From NCBI GenBank assembly GCA_963848335.1, contig CAWKDD010000001.1:682001-746000 (forward strand): a DNA stretch of 64,000 nucleotides. Direction: 5' to 3'. A model generated the notes under the pieces. It saw only the letters and a program-made list of their open reading frames with translations. It made no database searches and was not told the DNA's origin. Origin of the DNA: Chersky-840 sp963848335. GTDB taxonomy: Bacteria; Actinomycetota; Acidimicrobiia; Acidimicrobiales; UBA8190. A program made the position numbers and the translations under genes. Shown here piece by piece: positions 43,046 through 52,065 of this stretch; the first letter of the stretch is position 1, and every line of letters begins with the position of its first letter.

Positions 43046-46000
43046 TCAGGCGAGGCCCGACGCCGGTGCCGCCAGCCCGGCGGGGGCACCCGCCGGCACG
43101 AAGAGGTGTCCGAGCTCCTCGGGGGGTGCGGGCTTCCCGAAGAGATATCCCTGGGCGAAGGGACAGCCGAGATCGATGAGCCGGTCGCGTTGCTCCTCGC
43201 GCTCGATGCCCTCGGCCACCACCTTGAGGTCGAAGGCCTCGGCCACCTCGACGACCGCACCGATGACGGCGTCGTAGCGCGTGCCGAGCGCGTCGATGAA
43301 GGTCTTGTCGATCTTCACGACGTCGATGGGCAACCGGGCCAGCGAATTGAGCGAGGAGAAGCCCGTGCCGAAGTCGTCGATGGCGATGCGCAACCCCAGG
43401 CGCCGCAGGGCCTGCAGACGGCGCACGGCGGCCTGCAGGTCGCGGATGAAGAAGCTCTCGGTGATCTCGAGCACCAGGCACTGCGGCGGGAGCCCGCTCT
43501 CGTCGAGGGCGGCGGCCACCTCGGCGATCATGCGGTCGTGCTCGAGCTGCCGGCTCGACACGTTCACGCTCATGGTGAAGCCCGACGAGTCCCCGATCTT
43601 GTTGACCCACTCCGCCGCTTGGCTGCAGGCCCGGGCCAGCACCCACCGTCCGATCTGCAGGATCAGGCCGGACTCCTCGGCGATGGGGATGAACTCCAAC
43701 GGAGGGACCATGCCCCGCTCGGGATGCTCCCAGCGCACGAGAGCCTCGACCCCGACCGACTTCCCGGTGTCGATGGCCACCACCGGTTGGTAGGCGATGG
43801 AGAGCTGGTCGCCCAGGAGAGCCTGGTGCAGGGACGACTCGATCTCGAGGCGCTCGGCGGCCCGGGCCGTGAGGGTCTCGTCGAACACCTCGACCCGGGC
43901 CCGCCCGCTCTGCTTGGCGTGGTACATGGCGGCATCGGCCTGGCGCAGCACGTCGTTGGGATCGTCGCCCCGCATCCCGAACGCGACACCGACGCTGGCC
44001 GACACGAAGCACTCCACCCCGTCGAGGAGGAAGGGACGGTCGAAGGCGGTGAGCAACCGCCACGCGTAGGCCACGGCGCCCTTGCGATCGGTGAGGCCCT
44101 CGACGAGCACGGCGAACTCGTCGCCGCCGAAGCGCGCCACGAGGTCGCCGGTGCGGGCCGTCGACTCGATGCGGCGGGCCACCTCGATCACGAGCTCGTC
44201 GCCGGTGTTGTGGCCGCGGCTGTCGTTGACGTATTTGAAGTGGTCGACGTCGAGGAAGCACACCGAGATGGGCGGCCCCGTCAGCTGGCCCCGCGTCAGG
44301 CAGTCGGCGAGTTGCTCCACGAACAGCGCCCGGTTGGGCAGGCCCGTCAGGTGGTCGTGGGTGGCCTGATGCTCCAGGCGACGTTCGAATTCGCGGCGCT
44401 CGGTGACGTTGCGCGCCGTAGCGGTGATCACGAGACCTTCGGGCGTCTCGATCGGGCCCAGCACGATCTCCATGGGGAATTCCAGGCCGTCCTTGCACAC
44501 GCCCGACACGTCGGCCACGTCACCGATGACCAACGTGCGCGGGTTGCGGATGAAGTCGTCGAAGTAGTCGCTCAGGACGTTCTGGACCCTGGGGGTCACG
44601 AGACACTCGACGTTGCGGCCGGTCAGCTCCTCGGGCTCGTAGCCGAAGAGCCGGCCCACTTGGTTGTTGGCCTCGAGGATGACCCCGTCCGCGCTCATCA
44701 CGATCATGGCGTCGGGGGCCGACTCGATGAGCGACCGGAAGTGCGCGGCGTCGCGACGCTGGTGCTCGAGGCGGCGCGCACTGCCCAGTCCGTGCCCGAC
44801 GTGGGCGGCCAACAGCTCGAAGGCGGCGATCTCGTGGTCCTCGACCGTGCGTTGGGTGCGCGTCCCGCCCACGAGCGTGGCGGCGAGCTCGCCCTCGACC
44901 CACACCGGGGTGGCGATCACCGTGACGAACCCGTCGGCGCGCAGCTCGGGCAGGCCCCCGGTGCGTCGGTGGTAGTCGTCGACCACCACGGTTCGGCGCT
45001 CGTGGAGCACGAGGGCGACCATGCCCCGGTCGGAGCTGTGGATCGCTTCGACGTAGGACTGGGGCAGCCCCCGTGGGTGCACGACCCGGTAGGTGCGGCG
45101 GTCGTCGAGGAATTCGCAGATGTTGGCGGCCTCGAACCCGAGCTCGATCACGGCGTCGACGGCCCAGGCGAGGATGGCGTCCTCGTCGAGGGTGTCGAGT
45201 TGGCGGCCCAGACCCGCCACGCGGCTCCACAGGCTGGCGCGGTGCTCGTGCTCGACCGTGGCGCGCTCCCGGAAGACGAGCTCGCCGGTGAGCTGGACCG
45301 AGATGAGGTCGGCCGCTCCCGCCGTGGCCAGGATCATGCCCAGGCGCAGGACCAAGGTGGCGGTGCCGATGTGCCAGCCCGCACCGCCCAACGCGGCGAC
45401 GTAGGCGACCACGGTGAGCACGGTGAGGGTGATGCGGCCCCGCCGTGGGTACGAGACGTTCGCCATGAACAGGCATTGCAGGAGATAGACGAGATAGAGG
45501 TCGGAGTGGCTCCCGCCGGTGAGGTCGATGCCGATCGACACCAGCGCGATGTCGAAGAACGACCAGACATAGAGGATGGGGAGGACCAGCCCGCGCCGGG
45601 TCAGCGACTCCCACGGGAGCATGGCGATGGGGATGGTGCCGGCGATGGCGATGCCGATCAGGACGAAGAACGGGGCCCGCGACAGCGGGTAGTGCCCGGG
45701 GAGGAGCGCGTAGAGGAGCATGACGACGAGCACTGCCACCGTCGACGCCACACCGACGCGAATCGACTGCAGGCGAACCTCCTCCAGCGCGCCCATCAAC
45801 CGGGGGGAGTCCGCTGTCCTCTCCCGGTCCCCGAAGATGGCGCCCAGGGTGCCGAGCCGCTTCACCGCCGCCCCCACGATGTCGCGTTGTCCGGTCTCGG
45901 CGGGGGCCGGAGAGGCAACGTAGGCCGCCGCCCCCCATGCGGGAACGGGATCGGGTTCGGCCACCGAGGGTTCGTAGCGGGGCGACGACGGCAACACGGA

Positions 46001-46207
46001 CGCGACGGCGTGCGCCGTCAGGTTCGGTCCGTCTGCGGGTGAGTCCGAGCGGTGTTCACCGGTCACCGTAGACGGCCGCGCGATGCGACCAGGTGCCCCC
46101 ACTGCAGAAGATGGTAACGGTGCACCTGGGATTAGCGGGGAGGTTGTTGCGACGTTGTGCGAACGTATTGATTCGGTTCGTCGTAGCTCACGGGCGGGAC
46201 GTCGCAA
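43046..46207 (-). CDS. Membrane GAF-PAS-GGDEF-EAL protein (c-di-GMP turnover)
   Basis: A 1053-residue c-di-GMP enzyme. After a variable N-terminus come about seven hydrophobic helices (residues 150-310, starting VGVASTVAVLVVMLLYALLPG). A GAF-like domain follows (ANICEFLDDRRTYRVVHPRG), then a PAS domain (FRSLIESAPDAMIVMSADGVI) and a cyclase domain with RFGGDEFAVL and an RTGD I-site five residues ahead. The EAL domain is complete: VEALVRWEHPERG, NVSSRQL, EITES, DDFGTGFSSLNSL, KIDKTFI, VAEGIE, GYLFGKP. Both synthesis and hydrolysis of c-di-GMP are therefore possible. It sits next to the surface-glycan locus. Confidence 0.94.
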   Translation of the reverse strand: MRRPARELRRTESIRSHNVATTSPLIPGAPLPSSAVGAPGRIARPSTVTGEHRSDSPADGPNLTAHAVASVLPSSPRYEPSVAEPDPVPAWGAAAYVASPAPAETGQRDIVGAAVKRLGTLGAIFGDRERTADSPRLMGALEEVRLQSIRVGVASTVAVLVVMLLYALLPGHYPLSRAPFFVLIGIAIAGTIPIAMLPWESLTRRGLVLPILYVWSFFDIALVSIGIDLTGGSHSDLYLVYLLQCLFMANVSYPRRGRITLTVLTVVAYVAALGGAGWHIGTATLVLRLGMILATAGAADLISVQLTGELVFRERATVEHEHRASLWSRVAGLGRQLDTLDEDAILAWAVDAVIELGFEAANICEFLDDRRTYRVVHPRGLPQSYVEAIHSSDRGMVALVLHERRTVVVDDYHRRTGGLPELRADGFVTVIATPVWVEGELAATLVGGTRTQRTVEDHEIAAFELLAAHVGHGLGSARRLEHQRRDAAHFRSLIESAPDAMIVMSADGVILEANNQVGRLFGYEPEELTGRNVECLVTPRVQNVLSDYFDDFIRNPRTLVIGDVADVSGVCKDGLEFPMEIVLGPIETPEGLVITATARNVTERREFERRLEHQATHDHLTGLPNRALFVEQLADCLTRGQLTGPPISVCFLDVDHFKYVNDSRGHNTGDELVIEVARRIESTARTGDLVARFGGDEFAVLVEGLTDRKGAVAYAWRLLTAFDRPFLLDGVECFVSASVGVAFGMRGDDPNDVLRQADAAMYHAKQSGRARVEVFDETLTARAAERLEIESSLHQALLGDQLSIAYQPVVAIDTGKSVGVEALVRWEHPERGMVPPLEFIPIAEESGLILQIGRWVLARACSQAAEWVNKIGDSSGFTMSVNVSSRQLEHDRMIAEVAAALDESGLPPQCLVLEITESFFIRDLQAAVRRLQALRRLGLRIAIDDFGTGFSSLNSLARLPIDVVKIDKTFIDALGTRYDAVIGAVVEVAEAFDLKVVAEGIEREEQRDRLIDLGCPFAQGYLFGKPAPPEELGHLFVPAGAPAGLAAPASGLA

Positions 46208-46650
46208 TGCGGCGCGCCCGTCGGCCCTACGACCGATCCGGGGGAGAAAGTGTGGGGAAATTGTGTTGACAGTCCCGGGGGCCGGGCCCGTCGGCGAGGG
46301 TGGTCACCCCGTGCTCGCCGCACTGACCGCTCGGTGGTGTCACCCAAGACGACCGAGGTCGTGTCCGTAGCCGGGACCGGTAACGGTGCCCGCCCCCGGG
46401 TGGAGCGGGGGTGGGTCGAGGGGGGGACGGGGAGAACAGAAGGAGCCTCAGGGGCCTGACGACACCGGCATCGCCGGTCCCTGTAGTTCCCCTCCGGTCC
46501 CATGAGCCCGGAGACGGTCGCCCGGCGCGCCGGCCTCGCCCTCCCATTGCCCAATTCGGCCAATTGCCGCGTATCGAGCGTGGCGGAGATGTCTCTCACT
46601 GTGAGAGATGGTCGACGCCGTACCGGCTCCGGAAGCCAGATAAACGCCTC
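46208..46650. other. Divergent promoter region upstream of the glycan locus
   Basis: About 440 bases with no gene, between the c-di-GMP protein and the flippase. It holds a 17-bp palindrome at 46592-46608 and a lone TTGACA at 46266 without a partner -10. Confidence 0.5.
46592..46608 (+). promoter_or_regulatory. 17-bp operator-like palindrome TCTCTCAC-T-GTGAGAGA
   Basis: A perfect 8-bp inverted repeat around one base, 42 bases upstream of the flippase ATG at 46651. The odd-length perfect palindrome is typical of winged-helix regulator (GntR, MarR) sites. No regulator gene is near, so the protein is unknown. Confidence 0.55.
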
Positions 46651-48318
46651 ATGGTGATAAATACAACGCGTCCAGTGGTCAAAACGGAGCCACGTGGGCT
46701 GTCACCGTCCCGGAACGGCACCGAGGACCGGACCTCGGTCGAAAGTCTCTGGCTCCAGCCTCTGGCTGGCGGCACGGTCAGTGACGATACGGCCATTTTT
46801 TGTGACCTGAGCGAGAGCGAGGGGGACGTTCTTCGCAGCCGGGCCACGGCCGATGTCGGCGCCGCCTCCGGGGAGGGCTCCGGCGACCTCGGGACACTGG
46901 TCAAGCGCGGCTTGAAGTGGGCCTTCGCGGGTGCCTTCGTCATGCGCTTCGGCACGTTCTTCACCGGACTGGTCATGGCGCGCATCCTCTCCCCTCGGGA
47001 CTTCGGGGTGTACGCCGTGGGGTTCGTGGCGCTCACCGTGACCGCCAGCGTGAACGACATCGGCATCGAGCCCACCCTCGTCCGTTGGCCCCACGACCTC
47101 GACGACGTGGCACCGACCGCCATCACCGTCGTCATGGCGTTCAGCATCGCCCTGTTCGCCGCCTTCTGGTTCGCCGCCCCCGCCTTCGCCCGGGCGTTCA
47201 ACGCCCCCGACGGGACCGGCGTCATCCGACTCATGTCGGTGGGGCTGATCATCAGCGGGGCCTTCACGGTGAACTCCGCTATGTCCAACCGTGCCTTTCG
47301 CGTGCACGTCCGGACCTCGGGTGAAATGGCGGGCATGGTGGTCAGCATCGTCACGACCGTCAGCCTGGCGAAGTCGGGGTTCGGCGCCTACAGCCTGGCG
47401 TGGGGCAACATCGCCGCCAACCTGGTCGTGGGGAGCGTGTTGTTCATCTGGGCGCCGGTCCGCTACCGACCCCGTCTGCACTGGCCCGCGGCACGGCTCC
47501 TGCTCCGGCACGGGCTGCCGCTGGCGGGCGCGGGGTTGATCGTGGTGGCCACCCTCAACACCGACACCATCGTCGTGGGCCGCGTGCTCGGGCCGGTGGC
47601 TCTGGGTTTCTACGTCCTGGCCTGGAACGTCTCGAATTGGCCCGTCACCCTCTTCTCGGGAGCGGTGAACAACGTCTCTCTGGCCGGTTTCGCCAAGCTC
47701 CAGCACGACCAGGCCGAGCTCAATCGCGCCTTCGCCCAGGCCGTGGGGGCCGTCGTGGCCGTCACCTTGCCCTTCTGCGTGCTTCTGGCGTCGCTCAGCG
47801 CGCCCGCCATCCGCGTCCTGTACGGCCTCAAGTGGACGAACTCCTCCACCGCCTTGACGTTCCTGGCCCTCCTGGCCGCCATGCGGGCCGTGACCTTGAT
47901 CTCGACCGACGCCCTGGTCGCCAAGGGCCACGGTCGTACGGCTCTGGGCCTGCAGGGCCTGTGGCTCGCGGCACTCATCCCGTCCCTGATCGTCGGCGCC
48001 CACCTGAACGCCATCGCCGGCGTCGGGCTCGGCCACGTCGTGGTGGCAGGCGCGGTCGTGCTGCCCGCCTTCGCGTGGGCGCTGCGACGCCACGGGTTCT
48101 CGCTGGGGCTCATCGGTCGGGCCGTGGCCCGGCCGGTGACCGGAGGCGTGTGCGTGGCGGCGGTGGCGATCGCGGTCTCGCATGTTCCGCTCCCCGACAC
48201 GGCTCGCCTGGCCCTCGGAGGCACGCTCGGCCTGAGCGTGTATCTCGCCGTCATCAAGTCGCTGTGGGTGCCGGTCCTCGAGGCCCGTCTGTCGAGGCGA
48301 AAGGCGATGGCCCTGTGA
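46651..48318 (+). CDS. Polysaccharide flippase (Wzx/RfbX, lipopolysaccharide-biosynthesis-protein type)
   Basis: Membrane transporter that moves lipid-linked glycan units across the cytoplasmic membrane. After a polar 85-residue N-terminus, LVKRGLKWAFAGAFVMRFGTFFTGLVMARILSPRDFGVYAVGFVALTV is the polysaccharide_synt signature. About 12-14 helices follow, including IVVATLNTDTIVVGRVLGPVALGFYVLAWN. The ATG at 46651 is the first plausible start, as the frame is open further upstream. It opens the glycan locus on the plus strand. Confidence 0.88.
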   Translation: MVINTTRPVVKTEPRGLSPSRNGTEDRTSVESLWLQPLAGGTVSDDTAIFCDLSESEGDVLRSRATADVGAASGEGSGDLGTLVKRGLKWAFAGAFVMRFGTFFTGLVMARILSPRDFGVYAVGFVALTVTASVNDIGIEPTLVRWPHDLDDVAPTAITVVMAFSIALFAAFWFAAPAFARAFNAPDGTGVIRLMSVGLIISGAFTVNSAMSNRAFRVHVRTSGEMAGMVVSIVTTVSLAKSGFGAYSLAWGNIAANLVVGSVLFIWAPVRYRPRLHWPAARLLLRHGLPLAGAGLIVVATLNTDTIVVGRVLGPVALGFYVLAWNVSNWPVTLFSGAVNNVSLAGFAKLQHDQAELNRAFAQAVGAVVAVTLPFCVLLASLSAPAIRVLYGLKWTNSSTALTFLALLAAMRAVTLISTDALVAKGHGRTALGLQGLWLAALIPSLIVGAHLNAIAGVGLGHVVVAGAVVLPAFAWALRRHGFSLGLIGRAVARPVTGGVCVAAVAIAVSHVPLPDTARLALGGTLGLSVYLAVIKSLWVPVLEARLSRRKAMAL

Positions 48319-48320
48319 TC

Positions 48321-48355
48321 CACGAACCCGTGTTCCACGAACCCGTGTTCCACGA
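48321..48355 (+). repeat. 15-bp direct repeats with internal dyad between flippase and methyltransferase genes
   Basis: CACGAACCCGTGTTC at 48321-48335 and 48336-48350 plus a partial CACGA. Each unit contains CACG-AACC-CGTG, so the pair can form hairpins. It lies 2 bases after the flippase stop. Confidence 0.7.
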
Positions 48356-48379
48356 AGGTGACTCTCTGAAAGGGAGACG

Positions 48380-49177
48380 ATGGACGTTGTAGCCAGACTC
48401 CAGGCGGACCGGCCGAGCTTCCACCAGCGGGGCGCGGCGAAATGGGACTCGCTTCCCGAGACCCTCAGGCAGATCCAGCGCGCCGTGCCCGAGGGCGGCA
48501 CGACGCTCGAGACGGGATGTGGCGCGTCGACCGTCGTCTTCGCCGCAGCGGGCGCGCACCACACCGCCATCAGCCCGGACCCCGACGAACACCGGCGGGT
48601 CCGCGAGTACTGCGAGCAGATCGGCGTCGATCACAGCCGGCTGCAGCTGGTGGTCGGGCTTTCCGACGAGGTGCTCCCGGCCATGCCGGCCCAACGGGTG
48701 CTCGACGTCGCCTTCATCGACGGTGCCCACTCCTTCCCCTATCCCGCCGTCGACTGGTACTACGTCACGAGGATGCTCAAGGTCGGCGGGCAGCTCGTCT
48801 TCGACGACGTCCCCGTGCCGGCCGTGGCCCCGCTGTACCGGCACATGAGCCTGGAGCCCAACTGGCGCTTCGAAGCCGTCCTCGACGACCGTGCCGCCGC
48901 CTTCACGATGCTCGCACCGCCGGCACCCGAGGAATGGAGCAGTCAGCCCTTCAACGCCGCCTATCCCGACTACAGCTTCGTCTCCCTGCCGGAGCGCTCA
49001 CGCCTCCTGGCTGCCCACCGGGTGAGCCGATTGCGGGCCGAGATGGCCCGGCGCTATCCCCGCCTGCGCCGGACGTGGAAGGAGCTCTCGAACCGCTCGG
49101 ACCCCGGTGCCGGCCGGGATGATCTCGCCGCCCCGGCGCCCGAGGCAGCGACACCACAGCACGTACGCGCCGTTTGA
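48380..49177 (+). CDS. Class I SAM-dependent methyltransferase (O-methyltransferase-like)
   Basis: A 265-residue enzyme with motif I TTLETGCGASTVVFAAAG, AISPDPDEHRRVREYC, VLDVAFIDGAHSFPYPAVDWYYVTRMLKVGGQLVFDDV and a C-terminal helical tail. The FIDGAHSFP segment is usual in glycan- or small-molecule O-methyltransferases of the MT24 type. Start ATG 48380 has GGGAG upstream. It follows the flippase and probably methylates the exported glycan or a precursor (inference). Confidence 0.88.
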   Translation: MDVVARLQADRPSFHQRGAAKWDSLPETLRQIQRAVPEGGTTLETGCGASTVVFAAAGAHHTAISPDPDEHRRVREYCEQIGVDHSRLQLVVGLSDEVLPAMPAQRVLDVAFIDGAHSFPYPAVDWYYVTRMLKVGGQLVFDDVPVPAVAPLYRHMSLEPNWRFEAVLDDRAAAFTMLAPPAPEEWSSQPFNAAYPDYSFVSLPERSRLLAAHRVSRLRAEMARRYPRLRRTWKELSNRSDPGAGRDDLAAPAPEAATPQHVRAV

Positions 49178-49183
49178 GCCCGA

Positions 49184-50407
49184 TCAGTTCCGGGAGGGCG
49201 AGGGCGACCGCGAGGGCGAGGGCGACCTGCCCGGTGCCGCCCCCGCCAGCAGCGCCGTCATCTGCCCGGCGCGCGTGGCCCAGTCGTGTCCCCGGGCGAA
49301 GGCCTGTCGCCGGTCGACGGCGGCCCTGTCGCGTCGGGATCGTGACGCCGATCGGGCTGCGGCGGCGAAGGGCCCCGGTGCGTCCTCGATGACCACCAGG
49401 TCCGTCGCCAGCCATCGGGTGGCGGGAAGGTCGGTGGCCACCACCGGCACCCCGGCGGCGAGGTACTCCAAGGTCTTGAGAGGGAAGCTCCCGATGTTGA
49501 ACTCGCTGTGGCCGTAGGGCACCAGGCCGACGTCGAGGGCAGCCAGGTAGGCAGGCAGTGCCTCAAAGGGCCGGGGCCCCACCCACTGGACGTTGGGGCG
49601 GGCCAGCAGGCGCTCGACCCGGGAGGGCTCGAATTGCGGCGCGCGCGGCCCGACGAGGAGGAGGGACATCACGTCGGCCACGGCCTCGAGCAACGCCAGG
49701 TCGGTGCGGGAGTTGAGGTGTCCGACGAAGCCCGCCACGGGAGCCGGGACCGAGACGTCGGTGGCCGGCGCGCCGCCACGGCCGAAGGCCCCGGCGTCGC
49801 ATCCGAAGGGGATCATGTGGGAGGGGAACCCCCGCCGCGCCCACTGGTCGGACACCGCCGGGCTGGAGGTGATGATGATGTCGGCGCGTCGGGCCGCGGC
49901 CAGCTCGGCCTGGAGCATCCGCCCGGCGTCGAGCCCCATCAGACCGGCGCCTCCGGTGAAGTCGTCCTGGGCCCAGTACACGGCCAGGTCCTCTCGGGCC
50001 GCACCGAACGCCGGCCAGCTGGGCAGGGTCATGATCAGCGCGCTCGGTCTGGCCCCGAGCGCGGCCACGGCGTGGCGCAGTTGGCGACGGAGGAGGCGGT
50101 CGGTGAGCGGCACCAGCGCCCGGTGCCGTCCCTTGGGCGGGATCACGGGGGTGAGCCGGGCCAGGCCCGGGGACAGCACCCGGAGCCTGGGGCCCTCCAG
50201 GGCCGGCCTCAGCTCCGGATGGTTGCGAGGGGTGAGGCGCGACATGGCGGGGTCGACGTAGAGCACCGGGACACGGGCGCACAGGTGCTCGGCCATGTGC
50301 TGGTCGGCCAGCTTGATCCCGTCCCAGTTGTTGGCAGCGCACAGCACGACCACCCCGTCCCAGGGGCCCGATGGCCCCTCGTCGGGACGGATCGGTTCAC
50401 ACCCCAT
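49184..50407 (-). CDS. Glycosyltransferase family 4-like
   Basis: GT-B-fold transferase. The C-terminal half has GFVGHLNSRTDLALLEAVAD, VQWVGPRPFEALPAYLAALDVGLVPYGHSEFNIGSFPLKTLEYLAAGVPVVATDLPA, the donor-binding region of GT4 enzymes (E/S in place of E-x7-E). The N-terminal half has VVVLCAANNWDGIKLADQHMAEHLC. The tail is an (SPSR)-repeat. The start ATG 50407 gives about 407 residues; the GT2 gene upstream overlaps it by 11 bases. Donor sugar unknown. Confidence 0.85.
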   Translation of the reverse strand: MGCEPIRPDEGPSGPWDGVVVLCAANNWDGIKLADQHMAEHLCARVPVLYVDPAMSRLTPRNHPELRPALEGPRLRVLSPGLARLTPVIPPKGRHRALVPLTDRLLRRQLRHAVAALGARPSALIMTLPSWPAFGAAREDLAVYWAQDDFTGGAGLMGLDAGRMLQAELAAARRADIIITSSPAVSDQWARRGFPSHMIPFGCDAGAFGRGGAPATDVSVPAPVAGFVGHLNSRTDLALLEAVADVMSLLLVGPRAPQFEPSRVERLLARPNVQWVGPRPFEALPAYLAALDVGLVPYGHSEFNIGSFPLKTLEYLAAGVPVVATDLPATRWLATDLVVIEDAPGPFAAAARSASRSRRDRAAVDRRQAFARGHDWATRAGQMTALLAGAAPGRSPSPSRSPSPSRN

Positions 50408-51455
50408 GGGCGTTCCACCGTCGCCACCACCGCCAGGTCTGGAGCCTGTGGACCGCCACGGTGGCGTAGGCGGGGGGGAGCCAGGTGAGGACGCCCGACC
50501 CCAGCCGACGTTGCACCCCCCTTCTCCAGCGCAGCCCTCGGTACCCCGAGAGGCGCCGGGCGTGGGGATCGGCGCCCAGGGCGAAGGCTTCGAGCTCGTG
50601 CACGGCGGCGGCGTCCAGCCGCGTCCGGTCCATGCCGTGGCACGCCGCCCACAGCGCTTCGCGCGCCAGAGCCCGTCCGGCCTGGGCGCGCAGTCGGGCG
50701 GAATCGGCCACGAACCGACCGTGGTCGTCGAACACCGCGTCGAAGGCGGCCTTGCGTTGGCGCAGGTCGGCCAGCGGCGTGGTGAAGCGCGTCCGGGCCA
50801 TGCTGGCCGCGTGCATGCGGTAGTAGGCCTGGTCGACGCCCCCGAGAAAGGCCACTTCGGCGTGGGCGGCCAGCCGGAGCCACATCTCGAGATCTCCCGA
50901 GTGCGGAAGGTCGATGCGGTAGCCGCCCAGCCGGTGCTGCAGCGAGGTGCGCACCACGACCTCGGGGGACGAAATGCAATTGGTCGCGGTCCGGCATCGC
51001 TGGGCGATCCAGTCACGCCCCTTCCAGATCCGCACCCGCGCCTCGCCGGTGCGGGCCGGAGGCCGCAGCCCGTCGTTGTCGAACCGCAACGACCGCCCGT
51101 AGGCGAATCCCACCGTGGGGTGGGCGTCGAGGACCCGGGCCGCCCGGAGCAGTGCTCCGGGCACGAGGAGGTCGTCGGCCGAGAGGATGACGCAATAGTC
51201 GCCCTGGGCCCAGGCCAGGCCCTCGTCGTAGGTGGCCAGGTGGCCCCGGTTCTTGTGGTGGCGACGGAACTCGACCCTCGAATCTTCCGCCGCCAGGCGC
51301 TCGCCCACGACGGGAGTCCCGTCCTCGGAACAGTCGTCGATGACCAGGACCTCGACATCGAGCTCCGGCGTGGCCTGGGACAGGGCGCTGTGGACGCACT
51401 CGGGGAGATAGTGGGCGTAGTTGAAGCTGGGTATGACCACGCTCACCGAGCTCAT
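50397..51455 (-). CDS. Glycosyltransferase family 2
   Basis: GT-A-fold transferase of 352 residues. The N-terminus is the clear GT2 block VSVVIPSFNYAHYLPECVHSALSQ, then VLVIDDCSEDGT, a ribose contact GHLATYDEGLAWAQGDYCVILSADDLLVPGAL with the DxD-like SADD, and RLGGYRIDLPHSGDLEMWLRLAAHAEVAFL with the ED/GD acceptor motif. The start ATG 51455 matches the family. It overlaps the acyltransferase gene upstream by four bases (ATGA), so the run is one operon. Confidence 0.9.
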   Translation of the reverse strand: MSSVSVVIPSFNYAHYLPECVHSALSQATPELDVEVLVIDDCSEDGTPVVGERLAAEDSRVEFRRHHKNRGHLATYDEGLAWAQGDYCVILSADDLLVPGALLRAARVLDAHPTVGFAYGRSLRFDNDGLRPPARTGEARVRIWKGRDWIAQRCRTATNCISSPEVVVRTSLQHRLGGYRIDLPHSGDLEMWLRLAAHAEVAFLGGVDQAYYRMHAASMARTRFTTPLADLRQRKAAFDAVFDDHGRFVADSARLRAQAGRALAREALWAACHGMDRTRLDAAAVHELEAFALGADPHARRLSGYRGLRWRRGVQRRLGSGVLTWLPPAYATVAVHRLQTWRWWRRWNAHGV

Positions 51456-52060
51456 CGGTCCGACCTGGCCCCGTCGGCGGGGGAGTCCTGTGCCGGCACG
51501 GACTCGAGCCCCTGGTGAGCGGATCGCAGGCGGTAGCGACGGCCACAGCCACATTTCAGGTCCCCGCCCAGGCGCGTCCCGCAGCAGCACATCCACCCGA
51601 CGGCCCGGGCCGGGTTTCCCACCACCATGGCGTGGGCGGGCACGTCAGCGGTGACGACCGCGCCGGCGCCGACGAAGGCATAGGCATGGAGGGTGGTCCC
51701 GCACACGACCGTGGCGTTGGCACCCACGGTGACCCCCCGTTCCAGCCGGGTGGCCACGGCCTCGTCCGATCCCTTCTTCACCGCGGCGCGCGGGTTGCGG
51801 TCGTTGGTGAAGATGCAGTGGGGGCCGAGGAAGACCTCGTCCTCGACGGTGACCCCGTCGAAGAGCTGGACACCGTTCTTGATGGTGACGCCGTTGCCCA
51901 CGCGCACGCGTCCCTCCACGAAGGCGTGGTCACAGACGTTGCAGTCGGTGCCGATGACCGCGCCCGGGAGGATGTGGGCGAAAGCCCACACGCGGGTGCG
52001 GGCGCCCACGCTGTCGCTCTCGCACAGTGCGTGGGGGTGGACGAAGACCGAGCGGTCCAT
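51452..52060 (-). CDS. Hexapeptide-repeat acyltransferase (WxcM/FdtC-like)
   Basis: Left-handed beta-helix acetyltransferase of 202 residues that N-acylates an amino sugar nucleotide. VFVHPHALCESDSVGARTRVWAFAHILPGAVIG is the characteristic start of 3-amino-sugar acetyltransferases. Hexapeptide repeats continue with VGNGVTIKNGVQLFDGVTVEDEVFLGPHCIFTNDRNPRA and VVGNPARAVGWMC. The end bears CCCGTRLGGDLKCGC, a Cys-rich element. The partner aminotransferase is the next gene upstream (5 bases). Confidence 0.9.
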   Translation of the reverse strand: MDRSVFVHPHALCESDSVGARTRVWAFAHILPGAVIGTDCNVCDHAFVEGRVRVGNGVTIKNGVQLFDGVTVEDEVFLGPHCIFTNDRNPRAAVKKGSDEAVATRLERGVTVGANATVVCGTTLHAYAFVGAGAVVTADVPAHAMVVGNPARAVGWMCCCGTRLGGDLKCGCGRRYRLRSAHQGLESVPAQDSPADGARSDR

Positions 52061-52065
52061 GGAGG

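Noticed and set aside
46266..46271. TTGACA as -35 of the flippase gene
   Set aside because: No -10 at a suitable distance and about 380 bases from the start codon.
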